Origin: Firmicutes bacterium CAG:646
Lineage (GTDB): Bacteria; Bacillota; Clostridia; Lachnospirales; Lachnospiraceae
Assembly: GCA_000432335.1 (NCBI GenBank)
Contig: HF995384.1
Coordinates: 1 to 48,028, forward strand
Direction: 5' to 3'
DNA: 48,028 bases
The notes below the pieces were generated by a model, which was not told where the DNA came from, searched no databases, and saw nothing but the letters and a program-made list of their open reading frames with translations. This document shows, piece after piece, positions 1 to 6,866 of the stretch (position 1 is the first letter of the stretch; each line of letters opens with the position of its first letter). Both the position numbers and the translations under genes were made by a program.

Positions 1-960
1 TACCGAAAAAATAAGGGCCTGCCCTATTCCTGTTCGGTATCAGACAATCCCATGTGGGGAGATCGGGTGCTTACAAACATTCTTACCAACCCGATTTATA
101 CCGGAGATTTGGTACAGGGCCGCCGCCGTGTGAAAAGCTATAAGGTACATGAGATTGAGGCGGTGCCGGAGGATGAATGGGTGCGGGTGGCTGATACCCA
201 CGAGGCGATTATAGACCGGGAAACCTTTGAAAAGGTGCAGGCCCTGTTGAAGCGGGACACCCGGACGGCCCCACGGAAAAAGGAGCTCCATCTGTTCAGC
301 GGTTTTCTCCGCTGTGCGGATTGCGGGAAATCCATTACACGGAGCCAGAGCGGGAAAAATGTGTATTACGCCTGCTCTACCTACAAATACCGCTCCCGGG
401 CCGCCTGCTCCATGCACTCAATCAAGCATGAGCGGCTGGAGGCCGCCGTCCTGTTTGCCGTCCGTCAACAGGTACATCTGGCTGTTTCCTTTTCGGAGAT
501 ACTTGCCCGTATCAACTCGGCTCCAGTCAAAAAAAGCCAGTCATTCCGACTGGACGATCTGATTGCCGCAAAGGAAAAGGAACTGGCGAAAATTACCCGA
601 TACAAACAGTCCCTTTATCAAGACTGGAAAGACGGGGAAATTACTCAGCAGGACTACCGGACGATGAAGGCTGACTATGAACGGCAAATAAGCTCTCTCT
701 CCGATGTGCTGGAACGGCTGACCGCTGAACGGGCTGAACTGGCAAATGGCGTTGACAGCGAGCATCCGGCGCTGGTGGCCTTTAAGAAACACCAGAACAT
801 TGAAACGCTCAACCGGGAAATCCTCATTGATCTTGTAAACTACATCAAGGTTTACGAAAACGGCAATATCAGCGTGAAATGCAAGTTTGCTGACGAGTTC
901 CGCAGAATTGCCGAATACATTGAAATTAACATTTCTGAAATTCCCGCCGCGGCGGGCTGA
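1..960 (+). CDS. Large serine recombinase, C-terminal part (5' end outside window)
   Basis: The frame is open from base 1, so the gene starts upstream; the ATG at 52 is internal. The visible 319 residues match the C-terminal two thirds of large serine recombinases that integrate and excise transposons and ICEs: the tail of the recombinase domain, a zinc ribbon (CADCGKS, then YYACSTY and CSMH, about residues 100-140), a long charged coiled-coil segment (about 180-250) and a short C-terminal domain. The catalytic serine domain is not in the window. The gene ends right beside a truncated chromosomal gene, which fits its usual place at one end of the element. The element should therefore extend leftwards off the window. 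Family call is firm; the identity of the element cannot be told. Confidence 0.9.
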   Translation, partial: YRKNKGLPYSCSVSDNPMWGDRVLTNILTNPIYTGDLVQGRRRVKSYKVHEIEAVPEDEWVRVADTHEAIIDRETFEKVQALLKRDTRTAPRKKELHLFSGFLRCADCGKSITRSQSGKNVYYACSTYKYRSRAACSMHSIKHERLEAAVLFAVRQQVHLAVSFSEILARINSAPVKKSQSFRLDDLIAAKEKELAKITRYKQSLYQDWKDGEITQQDYRTMKADYERQISSLSDVLERLTAERAELANGVDSEHPALVAFKKHQNIETLNREILIDLVNYIKVYENGNISVKCKFADEFRRIAEYIEINISEIPAAAG

Positions 961-968
961 TGCCCGCC
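943..968. repeat. GC-rich palindrome and hairpin at the recombinase stop codon
   Basis: CCCGCCGCGGCGGG (943-956) is a perfect 14-bp palindrome. Its right arm can also pair with GCCCGCC at 962-968 across a TGAT loop (958-961) that includes the TGA stop. It stands out against the AT-rich surroundings. It may be a terminator-like or recombination-associated structure at the end of the element; the function is inferred only. Confidence 0.5.
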
Positions 969-998
969 ACACCATTTCTGGCAGTGTGTTTTCCTAAT

Positions 999-1301
999 AT
1001 GAAACATTCATATGAAAGGGAGGCCTATTACGCTTTAGATGGCAGTGACTTTCGTGTAACTTTTGATGAAAACATTCTTTACCGGAGAACCGATTTTTCA
1101 CTCGGCAGCGACATCTATGGAATGTATTTGCTGGGGGAAGACCAGACGCTCATGGAAATTAAAACTTCCGGAGGGATTCCCCTCTGGATGAGCGAAATAC
1201 TTACAAAACTTCATTTATATAAAACATCTTTTTCAAAATACGGTTCTGCTTATCAGCGTATGCTGGCGGAGTCTTTACAGGGAGGATACAGTAATGTCTA
1301 A
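999..1301 (+). pseudogene. VTC-domain (polyphosphate polymerase-like) gene, 3' remnant
   Basis: About 100 residues match the C-terminal third of bacterial VTC-domain proteins: YEREAYY, FRVTFDENILYRR, LMEIKTSGGIPLWM and a final KTSFSKYG segment. VTC enzymes make polyphosphate inside a tunnel domain of about 230 residues. The N-terminal strands that supply most nucleotide and phosphate ligands are missing. Similarity begins near 1009, just after the recombinase gene ends at 960, so element insertion most simply explains the truncation. The frame stays open back to 960, so a short product could be made from ATG 999, but no good ribosome-binding site precedes it. The stop overlaps the start of the next gene. 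The missing 5' part may lie on the far side of the element. Confidence 0.8.
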
Positions 1302-1782
1302 TACTTTATTTCAGGGAATTTTTGATACCGATATGACCAGTGTGATTTCCATCTCAGATTTCTTGCTGTGTGTGGGATGTGCGCTTATGATAGGATTAAT
1401 TTTAGCAGGAACATATATGTATGGAACTAAATATACCAAGAACTTTGTGGCAACGTTGGCATTGCTTCCGGCAGTGGTCTGTGTGGTGATTATGATGGTC
1501 AACGGAAATGTGGGAACCGGTGTAGCGGTTGCAGGGGCTTTTAGTCTGGTTCGCTTTCGTTCCGTTCCCGGCTCGGCAAAAGAAATTGGGGCGATATTTC
1601 TCGCCATGTGTTCCGGTCTGGTAGCGGGAATGGGATATCGAGCGTACGCACTGTTATCCGCAGTAATTCTTGGCGGTATTATGCTGCTATATATAGGAAA
1701 ACTTTGTACGGAACTGATATTTTTCATCATAAGCTGGTTTATTCAAAGGACATTCATATTCAGGCGGCGGAATGGAGATTAA
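1294..1782 (+). CDS. DUF4956 membrane protein, short form
   Basis: This 162-residue protein starts at ATG 1294 behind GGGAGGA. It matches the membrane half of DUF4956: hydrophobic segments near residues 15-40, 47-70 and 100-150 around the conserved AGAFSLVRFRSVPGSAKEIG motif (about 80-100). DUF4956 genes commonly sit beside VTC genes, as here, and are thought to act with them at the membrane; their biochemical role is unknown. The usual soluble C-terminal domain of about 80 residues is absent, replaced by a short hydrophobic, Arg-rich tail. Frame checks between 1690 and 1772 gave no recognisable continuation, so this may be a truncation or a natural short form. Confidence 0.75.
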   Translation: MSNTLFQGIFDTDMTSVISISDFLLCVGCALMIGLILAGTYMYGTKYTKNFVATLALLPAVVCVVIMMVNGNVGTGVAVAGAFSLVRFRSVPGSAKEIGAIFLAMCSGLVAGMGYRAYALLSAVILGGIMLLYIGKLCTELIFFIISWFIQRTFIFRRRNGD

Positions 1783-1783
1783 G

Positions 1784-2689
1784 ATGTTCAAATATTTAAA
1801 GAAGCATTTGATCAGTATTCTATATGGCGTAGTGCTGTTTGGATTCACCTGTTATCTGCTCATGGATACTTTTTTAATTTCACAAGTTTACCGTGTGGCA
1901 GAGAAAACAGAAGGGCAGAATATTGCTGGAGAAGATAAGCAAGAAGAAATTATGGCAGAAGCATCAGAAAATTCTTATGAAGATGGAAAGATTTCTATTA
2001 CTCTGAATGAATACAGGGAGGAGGATACCACAATCTATGTAGCAGATATTGTACTTTCTTCTCCGGAATATCTGAAAACGGCTTTTGCACAAAATAGTTA
2101 CGGAAAAAATGTAACAGAGAAAACCTCGGAAATTGCAGAGGAAGTCAATGCTATACTGGCAATTAACGGAGATTACTATGGCGCGCAGGAGAAGGGCTAT
2201 GTACTCCGAAACGGGACTTTATACCGCAGCGAAGCGGAAAAAAGACAGGAAGATCTGGTCATTTATGAAGATGGAAGCTTTGAAATCATCACAGAAGAAG
2301 AGATTACCGCAGAAGAGCTTTTAGAACAAGGAGCAAAGGAAATATTGTCTTTTGGCCCTGCACTGATAGAAAATGGAACAATTTCTGTGACAGAAGAAGA
2401 TGAAGTGGGAAAAGCCATGGCGAGCAATCCGAGAACAGCCATTGGAATCATAGATGATCTTCACTACGTGTTTGTGGTTTCTGACGGAAGAACAGAAGAA
2501 AGTGAAGGTTTATCGCTTTTAGAACTGGCAGAATTTATGGATAGTATTGGCGTAGAAACTGCATACAATTTGGATGGAGGTGGTTCATCTACCATGTATT
2601 TCAACGGGGCGGTAGTCAATAATCCCACAACCAGTGGACGAAGCGTGAAGGAAAGGAGTGTGAGTGATATTGTCTGTATCGGGTACTGA
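1784..2689 (+). CDS. Phosphodiester glycosidase (NAGPA) family exported protein
   Basis: The start at ATG 1784 is preferred because GGAG (1774-1777) lies six bases upstream; ATG 1772 is the alternative. The product is about 301 residues: an N-terminal membrane segment (about residues 9-30), an acidic linker, then a NAGPA/PF09992 domain. Signature stretches are AINGDYYG, RNGTLYR, FGPALIENG, NPRTAIGI and NLDGGGSSTMYFNG near the C-terminus. The family includes the mammalian uncovering enzyme and bacterial proteins linked to exopolysaccharide or wall-polymer processing; the substrate here is unknown. It forms a tight cluster with the VTC remnant, DUF4956 and the next membrane gene, which overlaps its 3' end. 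Confidence 0.85.
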   Translation: MFKYLKKHLISILYGVVLFGFTCYLLMDTFLISQVYRVAEKTEGQNIAGEDKQEEIMAEASENSYEDGKISITLNEYREEDTTIYVADIVLSSPEYLKTAFAQNSYGKNVTEKTSEIAEEVNAILAINGDYYGAQEKGYVLRNGTLYRSEAEKRQEDLVIYEDGSFEIITEEEITAEELLEQGAKEILSFGPALIENGTISVTEEDEVGKAMASNPRTAIGIIDDLHYVFVVSDGRTEESEGLSLLELAEFMDSIGVETAYNLDGGGSSTMYFNGAVVNNPTTSGRSVKERSVSDIVCIGY

Positions 2690-3062
2690 AAGATCCGGAA
2701 AAGAAATAGAGAAACTTGTGTTTACTTATCTAATTGTAACCCTGGTTTGCGCTATCTTTGGAGCTGTTTATGAATTTTTTAGCCATGGAGTCTACTCGTA
2801 TTATATGCTTTACGCTTTTATGATTCCATTTTTGGGAGGCACAGTTTATTTTTACGGTATACTGTACTTTCGCAGCAAAATTCCAGGATGTATCGCACGC
2901 CGCTTTCAGCATTTTGGTATTTTGACACTAACAGTTGGCTGCGTGGTCTGTGGAATATTGGAAATATATGGTACAACTAACCATCTGGTAAAAATCTATT
3001 TTATTGTTGGTGAAATGTTCCTTGCTATCGGGAATTTCATGTATTTGCTGCAAAAGAATTAG
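2664..3062 (+). CDS. Small multi-spanning membrane protein
   Basis: This 132-residue protein has about four membrane helices (roughly residues 18-36, 44-66, 80-100 and 105-127). The GTG start at 2664 is supported by AAAGGAG at 2652-2658, and it overlaps the glycosidase gene by 26 bp, so the two are probably translationally coupled. I do not recognise the family. As the last gene of the VTC - DUF4956 - glycosidase cluster it is probably part of the same envelope function. Confidence 0.7.
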   Translation: MILSVSGTERSGKEIEKLVFTYLIVTLVCAIFGAVYEFFSHGVYSYYMLYAFMIPFLGGTVYFYGILYFRSKIPGCIARRFQHFGILTLTVGCVVCGILEIYGTTNHLVKIYFIVGEMFLAIGNFMYLLQKN

Positions 3063-3083
3063 TATGTAAAGGGAGGTGGATCT

Positions 3084-3691
3084 TTGACACTGGAAGAATA
3101 TTATGGAAATAAACTTCCCTTATTAAAACAAGAAGAAGCTTATTTAAAGACATTAATGGAAACCTACCCAAATTCCTGTAATAAAGATGGACTGCAGGCA
3201 ATTTTATATATAAAAACAAGAATCAAAACTCCTGAAAGTATGGTGGAAAAATTAAAAAGACATGGAATGAAAGAAGATAGTCATACTGCGCTTCAACAGA
3301 TTCATGATGCACTGGAGTCAGGGTAATTTGTTCTTTTGTAGAAGATGTATATCAAATTGCAAAGTGGCTACAGAAAAGAAATGAGATTCAGATCATGGAG
3401 AAGAAAGATTATATTGCTTATCCAAAATCTAATGGTTACAGAAGCCTTCATCTGATTATACGGTTTACAACAGATGATTTGAAAGATATTACTGCTGAGA
3501 TTCAGCTTCGAACCATTGCTCTTGATTTTTGGGCGGCATTGGAACATTAGATAAAATATAAACATGATGTTCCTCATGAAGAAATCATTAGAAGCGAGCT
3601 GAAAAGATGTGCAGATGAAATAGCTTCTGTGGATTTATCAATGCAGGCGATTCGAGAGATATTGCAAAATAATATATGGGAGCAGACATAA
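3084..3691 (+). pseudogene. Small alarmone synthetase (RelP/RelQ-like ppGpp synthetase), inactivated
   Basis: TTG start at 3084 behind GGGAGGTGG. The first 77 residues match the helical N-terminus of small (p)ppGpp synthetases (YIKTRIKTPESMVEKLKRHG). At 3314-3316 the sequence reads CTGGAG where the family expects CTGGGAG. One missing G converts the expected DALGVRVICSF into DALESG-stop. Translation resumes in the next frame with VICSFVEDVYQIA, KSNGYRSLHL and the conserved EIQLRT motif, until a TAG at 3548 where a Gln codon is expected (LEH-stop-IKYKH). The last part runs to TAA 3689. Two independent lesions indicate a true pseudogene. It cannot make full-length synthetase. Confidence 0.85.
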
Positions 3692-3739
3692 ATGGCGATG
3701 GATTACTGCGTATGAAATTTGTTTTTTACATAAAGAAAT

Positions 3740-3758
3740 ACCTATTGACAAGGTAGGT
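3740..3758. promoter_or_regulatory. Operator 1 for the Rrf2-type regulator (putative)
   Basis: ACCTA at 3740-3744 faces AAGGT at 3750-3754 across 5 bases, followed at once by a second TAGGT (3754-3758). It overlaps the -35 box of the metY promoter. The same ACCTA-N5-(T/A)AGGT pattern recurs 50 bp downstream. Binding by the downstream Rrf2 protein is inferred from position and duplication. Confidence 0.55.
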
Positions 3759-3773
3759 AAATGCAAGTATAAT
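3745..3773 (+). promoter_or_regulatory. Consensus sigma-A promoter for metY-rrf2
   Basis: TTGACA (3745-3750), a 17-base spacer, and TATAAT (3768-3773): a perfect vegetative promoter 46 bp before the metY start. Such a strong promoter between two operator copies suggests control by repression. Confidence 0.85.
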
Positions 3774-3789
3774 GTCGAGTATAAAATAT

Positions 3790-3804
3790 ACCTAGACAGT
3801 AGGT
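3790..3804. promoter_or_regulatory. Operator 2 for the Rrf2-type regulator (putative)
   Basis: ACCTAGACAGTAGGT, a perfect ACCTA/TAGGT inverted repeat with a 5-base centre, lies just after the expected transcription start and before the metY ribosome-binding site. A repressor here would block early elongation or promoter escape. Confidence 0.6.
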
Positions 3805-3818
3805 GAAAGAGGTGCATT

Positions 3819-5120
3819 ATGGATAAATACAGATTTGAAACACTTCAGCTTCATGTGGGACAGGAGTCAGCAGATCCTGTTACAGACGCACGGGCAGTAC
3901 CGATTTATGCAACTACTTCCTATGTATTTCATGATTGTTCTCATGCAGCAGCTCGTTTTGGGCTTTCAGATGCAGGAAATATTTATGGTCGCTTAACAAA
4001 TACTACGCAGGATGTTCTGGAAAAACGTGTTGCAGCTCTGGAAGGCGGTGTTGCAGCTCTGGCTCTTGCTTCGGGAGCGGCAGCAATTGCCTATACGTTA
4101 CAGGCTTTGGGACAAAATGGTGGTCATATTGTAGCGCAGAAGACGATTTATGGAGGCAGTTATAATTTATTAGAACATACACTGCCTGGATATGGAATTA
4201 CGGCTACTTTTGTTGATATTCATAATCTGGATGAGGTAGAATCTTCTATTAAGGAAAATACTAGAGCAATTTATATCGAAACACTTGGGAATCCAAACAG
4301 CGATATTCCAGATATGGATGCATTAGCTGAACTTGCTCATAGACATGGACTTCCTCTTGTTGTTGACAACACGTTTGGTACACCTTACTTCATTCGTCCG
4401 ATTGAGCATGGAGCAGATATTGTCGTGCATTCCGCAACAAAATTTCTGGGAGGTCATGGAACGACATTGGGAGGGATTATCGTAGATGCAGGCAAGTTTG
4501 ACTGGACTGCTTCCGGAAAATACTCCGCGATTGCCGAACCAAATCCAAGCTACCATGGTGTGTCTTTTGTAAAGGCAGCTGGTCCGGCAGCCTTTGTTAC
4601 TTATATCCGAGCGATTTTACTCCGGGATACGGGAGCAACTATTTCTCCTTTTGCAGCATTTTTACTACTGCAGGGAATTGAGACACTGTCGCTGCGTTTA
4701 GAGCGGCATGCAGAGAATACGAAAAATGTAATAGAATTTTTAGATAATCATCCGTTGGTGGAAAAGATAAACCATCCATCGCTTCCCGACCATCCGGATC
4801 ATACTCTGTATAAAAAATATTTTCCAAATGGAGGAGCATCTATTTTTACTTTTGAAATAAAGGGAGGACAGGCAGAGGCATACCGATTTATTGATGGACT
4901 GCGTATATTCTCATTACTTGCAAATGTGGCAGATGTAAAAAGCCTTGTGATTCATCCTGCTACCACGACACACAGTCAGCTTACCCTGGAGGAATTGAAA
5001 GAACAGGATATCAAACCAAATACAATTCGCCTTTCTATTGGAACAGAACATATAGACGATATTATAAAAGATTTACAACTTGGTTTCCAGGCAGTAGAAC
5101 ATAGGGAGGAAACTAAATAG
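3819..5120 (+). CDS. metY: O-acetylhomoserine sulfhydrylase (MetY-type)
   Basis: This 433-residue PLP enzyme of the Cys/Met metabolism family has the usual MetY length of about 430. It adds sulfide or methanethiol to O-acetyl-L-homoserine to make homocysteine or methionine in the cytosol. Visible motifs: ETLQLHVGQ at the N-terminus, YGRLTNTT, ASGAAAIAY, IETLGNPNSDIPD, VVDNTFGTPYF, and the PLP lysine in SATKFLGGHG (about residue 208). MetB-type gamma-synthases are near 380 residues, which favours MetY. It is co-transcribed with the Rrf2 regulator starting two bases after its stop, and its promoter carries twin operators, so it is probably controlled by cysteine or sulfur supply. Confidence 0.92.
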   Translation: MDKYRFETLQLHVGQESADPVTDARAVPIYATTSYVFHDCSHAAARFGLSDAGNIYGRLTNTTQDVLEKRVAALEGGVAALALASGAAAIAYTLQALGQNGGHIVAQKTIYGGSYNLLEHTLPGYGITATFVDIHNLDEVESSIKENTRAIYIETLGNPNSDIPDMDALAELAHRHGLPLVVDNTFGTPYFIRPIEHGADIVVHSATKFLGGHGTTLGGIIVDAGKFDWTASGKYSAIAEPNPSYHGVSFVKAAGPAAFVTYIRAILLRDTGATISPFAAFLLLQGIETLSLRLERHAENTKNVIEFLDNHPLVEKINHPSLPDHPDHTLYKKYFPNGGASIFTFEIKGGQAEAYRFIDGLRIFSLLANVADVKSLVIHPATTTHSQLTLEELKEQDIKPNTIRLSIGTEHIDDIIKDLQLGFQAVEHREETK

Positions 5121-5122
5121 AA

Positions 5123-5560
5123 ATGCTCATTTCAACAAGAGGAAGATATGTGTTACGTGTTCTGCTTGATCTTGCGGAAAATCAGGATAAGGGTTATATT
5201 GCAATGAAGAAAGTAGCAGAACGACAGGAATTATCATTGAAATATATTGAAAGAATTATGCCTGTACTTTCTAAAAATCATTATGTAGAGGGTGTCCAAG
5301 GAAAAGGTGGTGGTTACCGTTTGGTAAAAAATCCAAAAGAGTACCGGATAGGAGATATTTTGAGATTGACAGAAGGAACTCTGGCTCCAGTGGCATGCCT
5401 GGAATGTAATTCAAAAACATGTCAACGCGAAAAGACATGTAAAACATTGCCTATGTGGAGAGAATTTTATCAGATAATCAATGATTATTTCGATAATATT
5501 ACATTGGCTGATTTGATGAATGGGGAGAAACACCGCTATAATCTTTCCGAAAAAAATTAA
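5123..5560 (+). CDS. Rrf2 family transcriptional regulator (IscR/CymR-like)
   Basis: This 145-residue winged-helix regulator has the Rrf2 N-terminus (STRGRYVLRVLLDLA), the recognition helix segment LSLKYIERIMPVL and the wing GKGGGYRL. Four cysteines (C92, C95, C100, C106) lie where IscR-type members bind a 2Fe-2S cluster, whereas CymR, the sulfur repressor of bacilli, lacks such a set. GGAGG lies inside the metY end (5104-5108), so translation is probably coupled to metY. It is the obvious candidate to bind the two operators upstream of metY and so regulate itself. Whether it senses Fe-S status or cysteine synthase cannot be decided here. Confidence 0.88.
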   Translation: MLISTRGRYVLRVLLDLAENQDKGYIAMKKVAERQELSLKYIERIMPVLSKNHYVEGVQGKGGGYRLVKNPKEYRIGDILRLTEGTLAPVACLECNSKTCQREKTCKTLPMWREFYQIINDYFDNITLADLMNGEKHRYNLSEKN

Positions 5561-5838
5561 GATAAGTTTTAAAATCAAATAGAATAAATTGACAATTTAC
5601 ACTTTTAGGGGAAAATAGCGTGCATAAAGGCAAAGATGTTTTTGAGTTAAACTAAACTTAAAGGCGTTTTTGCCCCTTTTCTTTAAAAACAAGAAATACT
5701 TCCGCTTTTTACACACCGTATGCTTGGACTGCCGAGGGAGGAATCACAGCCCTTGATATGATGCTTGCTGATTTGGAAAGTGCATTATAAGCGTTATGAA
5801 TTAAGGTATCTGTTGAATAGGCAGGAAAAAGAACAGTT
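5561..5838. other. Intergenic region with possible gene remnant
   Basis: No intact gene was seen. A plus-strand frame ending at TAA 5788-5790 reads YTPYAWTAEGGITALDMM and looks like a lost gene's C-terminus, but I cannot name the family. TTCCGCTTTTTA at 5700-5711 recurs exactly at 5863-5874 in the terminator. This suggests a deletion or rearrangement scar. Confidence 0.35.
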
Positions 5839-5873
5839 AAAAAGCGGAATTGTAGGGGTTAGTTCCGCTTTTT
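5839..5873. terminator. Bidirectional intrinsic terminator
   Basis: AAAAAGCGGAA (5839-5849) and TTCCGCTTTTT (5863-5873) form a perfect 11-bp stem with a 13-base loop and A/T runs on both sides. It can stop the metY operon from the left and the araC-ended operon from the right. Confidence 0.88.
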
Positions 5874-5895
5874 AGCATCTTATACAACGAATCAA

Positions 5896-6858
5896 TTATG
5901 AGCCGGAAGAAAAGTTTTTCCGGTATTCTCCCGGAGTACACTCGTACATCTGGCGAAATTTTCGATAAAAGAATTCTACGTTATTGTAGCCTACCTTTTC
6001 TGCAATTTCCGCCACCGTAAGATCTGTTCGAAGAAGAAGGTTTCCCGCCTGCGATATCCGCTGGCTCTGTATGTGTTCTACAAAGCTCTTTCCTGTTTTT
6101 TCTTTCAGCATCGCAGTCAGATATACCGGATGGAAGCCAAAATATTCTGCGGTCTGAGACAAGGTACAGGTCAAGTACTTTTTTTCCATATAATGTAAAA
6201 TTTCAAAGAGCGGAACTGTTTCTTTTAAACATTCATTACCGCTATCGGCTCTAAAGCAGCGCAGCATTTCTGTAAAAAGAAGAATCATATAACTATCTAA
6301 AACTTCCTGACGTCCCAGGTCGTCTCCATAGTATTCCAGTAAAATCTGTTCCATGATCCATGCAACTTTAGGATTCTGACTGGTGGGAAACTGTAGAAAA
6401 TGTTCCCGATTTCTCTGTTTGGTAACTGCATTCAAAAGAAAACGGGACAAAATCCCCTGACCAGACATTCTTGAAAAAAAATTATGATTAAAATATCGTT
6501 TCGGTATCAGGATATTGATCAGAATATCTTGTTCATCACAAAGTCCTACCGAATGTTCCGCCTCCGAGTCCATCAGGCAGATTTCTCCCTGACTGGTGAC
6601 AATCTTTTTTCCCTGAACCACTTGGGAACAACCGCCTGACCAGACATAGTTTAACTCAATATAGTTATGCTTATGGCTTCCTACCGGACGGAATCTGTCC
6701 TGCCGGACAATCCCGATACTCTCCCCGGGAGGGAGTATCTCTTCTTCCAGAAGCTCGGAAGGCTGCGGTACTTCTTTATCGGGCGTTCCCTCTCTGAGAT
6801 ATTCCTGTTCTGCTGCTGTATAAGCAGTAAGTAATTGCTCCAATGCTTCTCTGTCCAT
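5896..6858 (-). CDS. AraC family transcriptional regulator
   Basis: 320 residues. The N-terminal half contains a cupin-like effector domain (SHKHNYIELNYVWSG, then GEICLMDSEAEHSV, about residues 60-105). The C-terminal 100 residues form the double helix-turn-helix of AraC/XylS proteins (LSQTAEYFGFHPVYLTAMLK; TVAEIAEKVGYNNVEFFYRKFRQMYECTPGEYRK). It is the last gene of the minus-strand operon, 8 bp after the CPBP gene. GGGAGG lies about 15 bases before the ATG, which is rather far, so expression may be modest. The ligand is unknown; the domain resembles regulators of carbohydrate genes. Confidence 0.88.
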   Translation of the reverse strand: MDREALEQLLTAYTAAEQEYLREGTPDKEVPQPSELLEEEILPPGESIGIVRQDRFRPVGSHKHNYIELNYVWSGGCSQVVQGKKIVTSQGEICLMDSEAEHSVGLCDEQDILINILIPKRYFNHNFFSRMSGQGILSRFLLNAVTKQRNREHFLQFPTSQNPKVAWIMEQILLEYYGDDLGRQEVLDSYMILLFTEMLRCFRADSGNECLKETVPLFEILHYMEKKYLTCTLSQTAEYFGFHPVYLTAMLKEKTGKSFVEHIQSQRISQAGNLLLRTDLTVAEIAEKVGYNNVEFFYRKFRQMYECTPGEYRKNFSSGS

Positions 6859-6866
6859 AAGATACG

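Noticed and set aside
541..975. 144-residue minus-strand open frame opposite the recombinase
   Set aside because: It lies antisense to a well-supported coding region, has no ribosome-binding site and resembles no known protein; codon-bias shadow.
3368..3577. 69-residue minus-strand frame in the alarmone synthetase region
   Set aside because: The opposite strand carries clear family motifs of the broken synthetase; the frame is a shadow.
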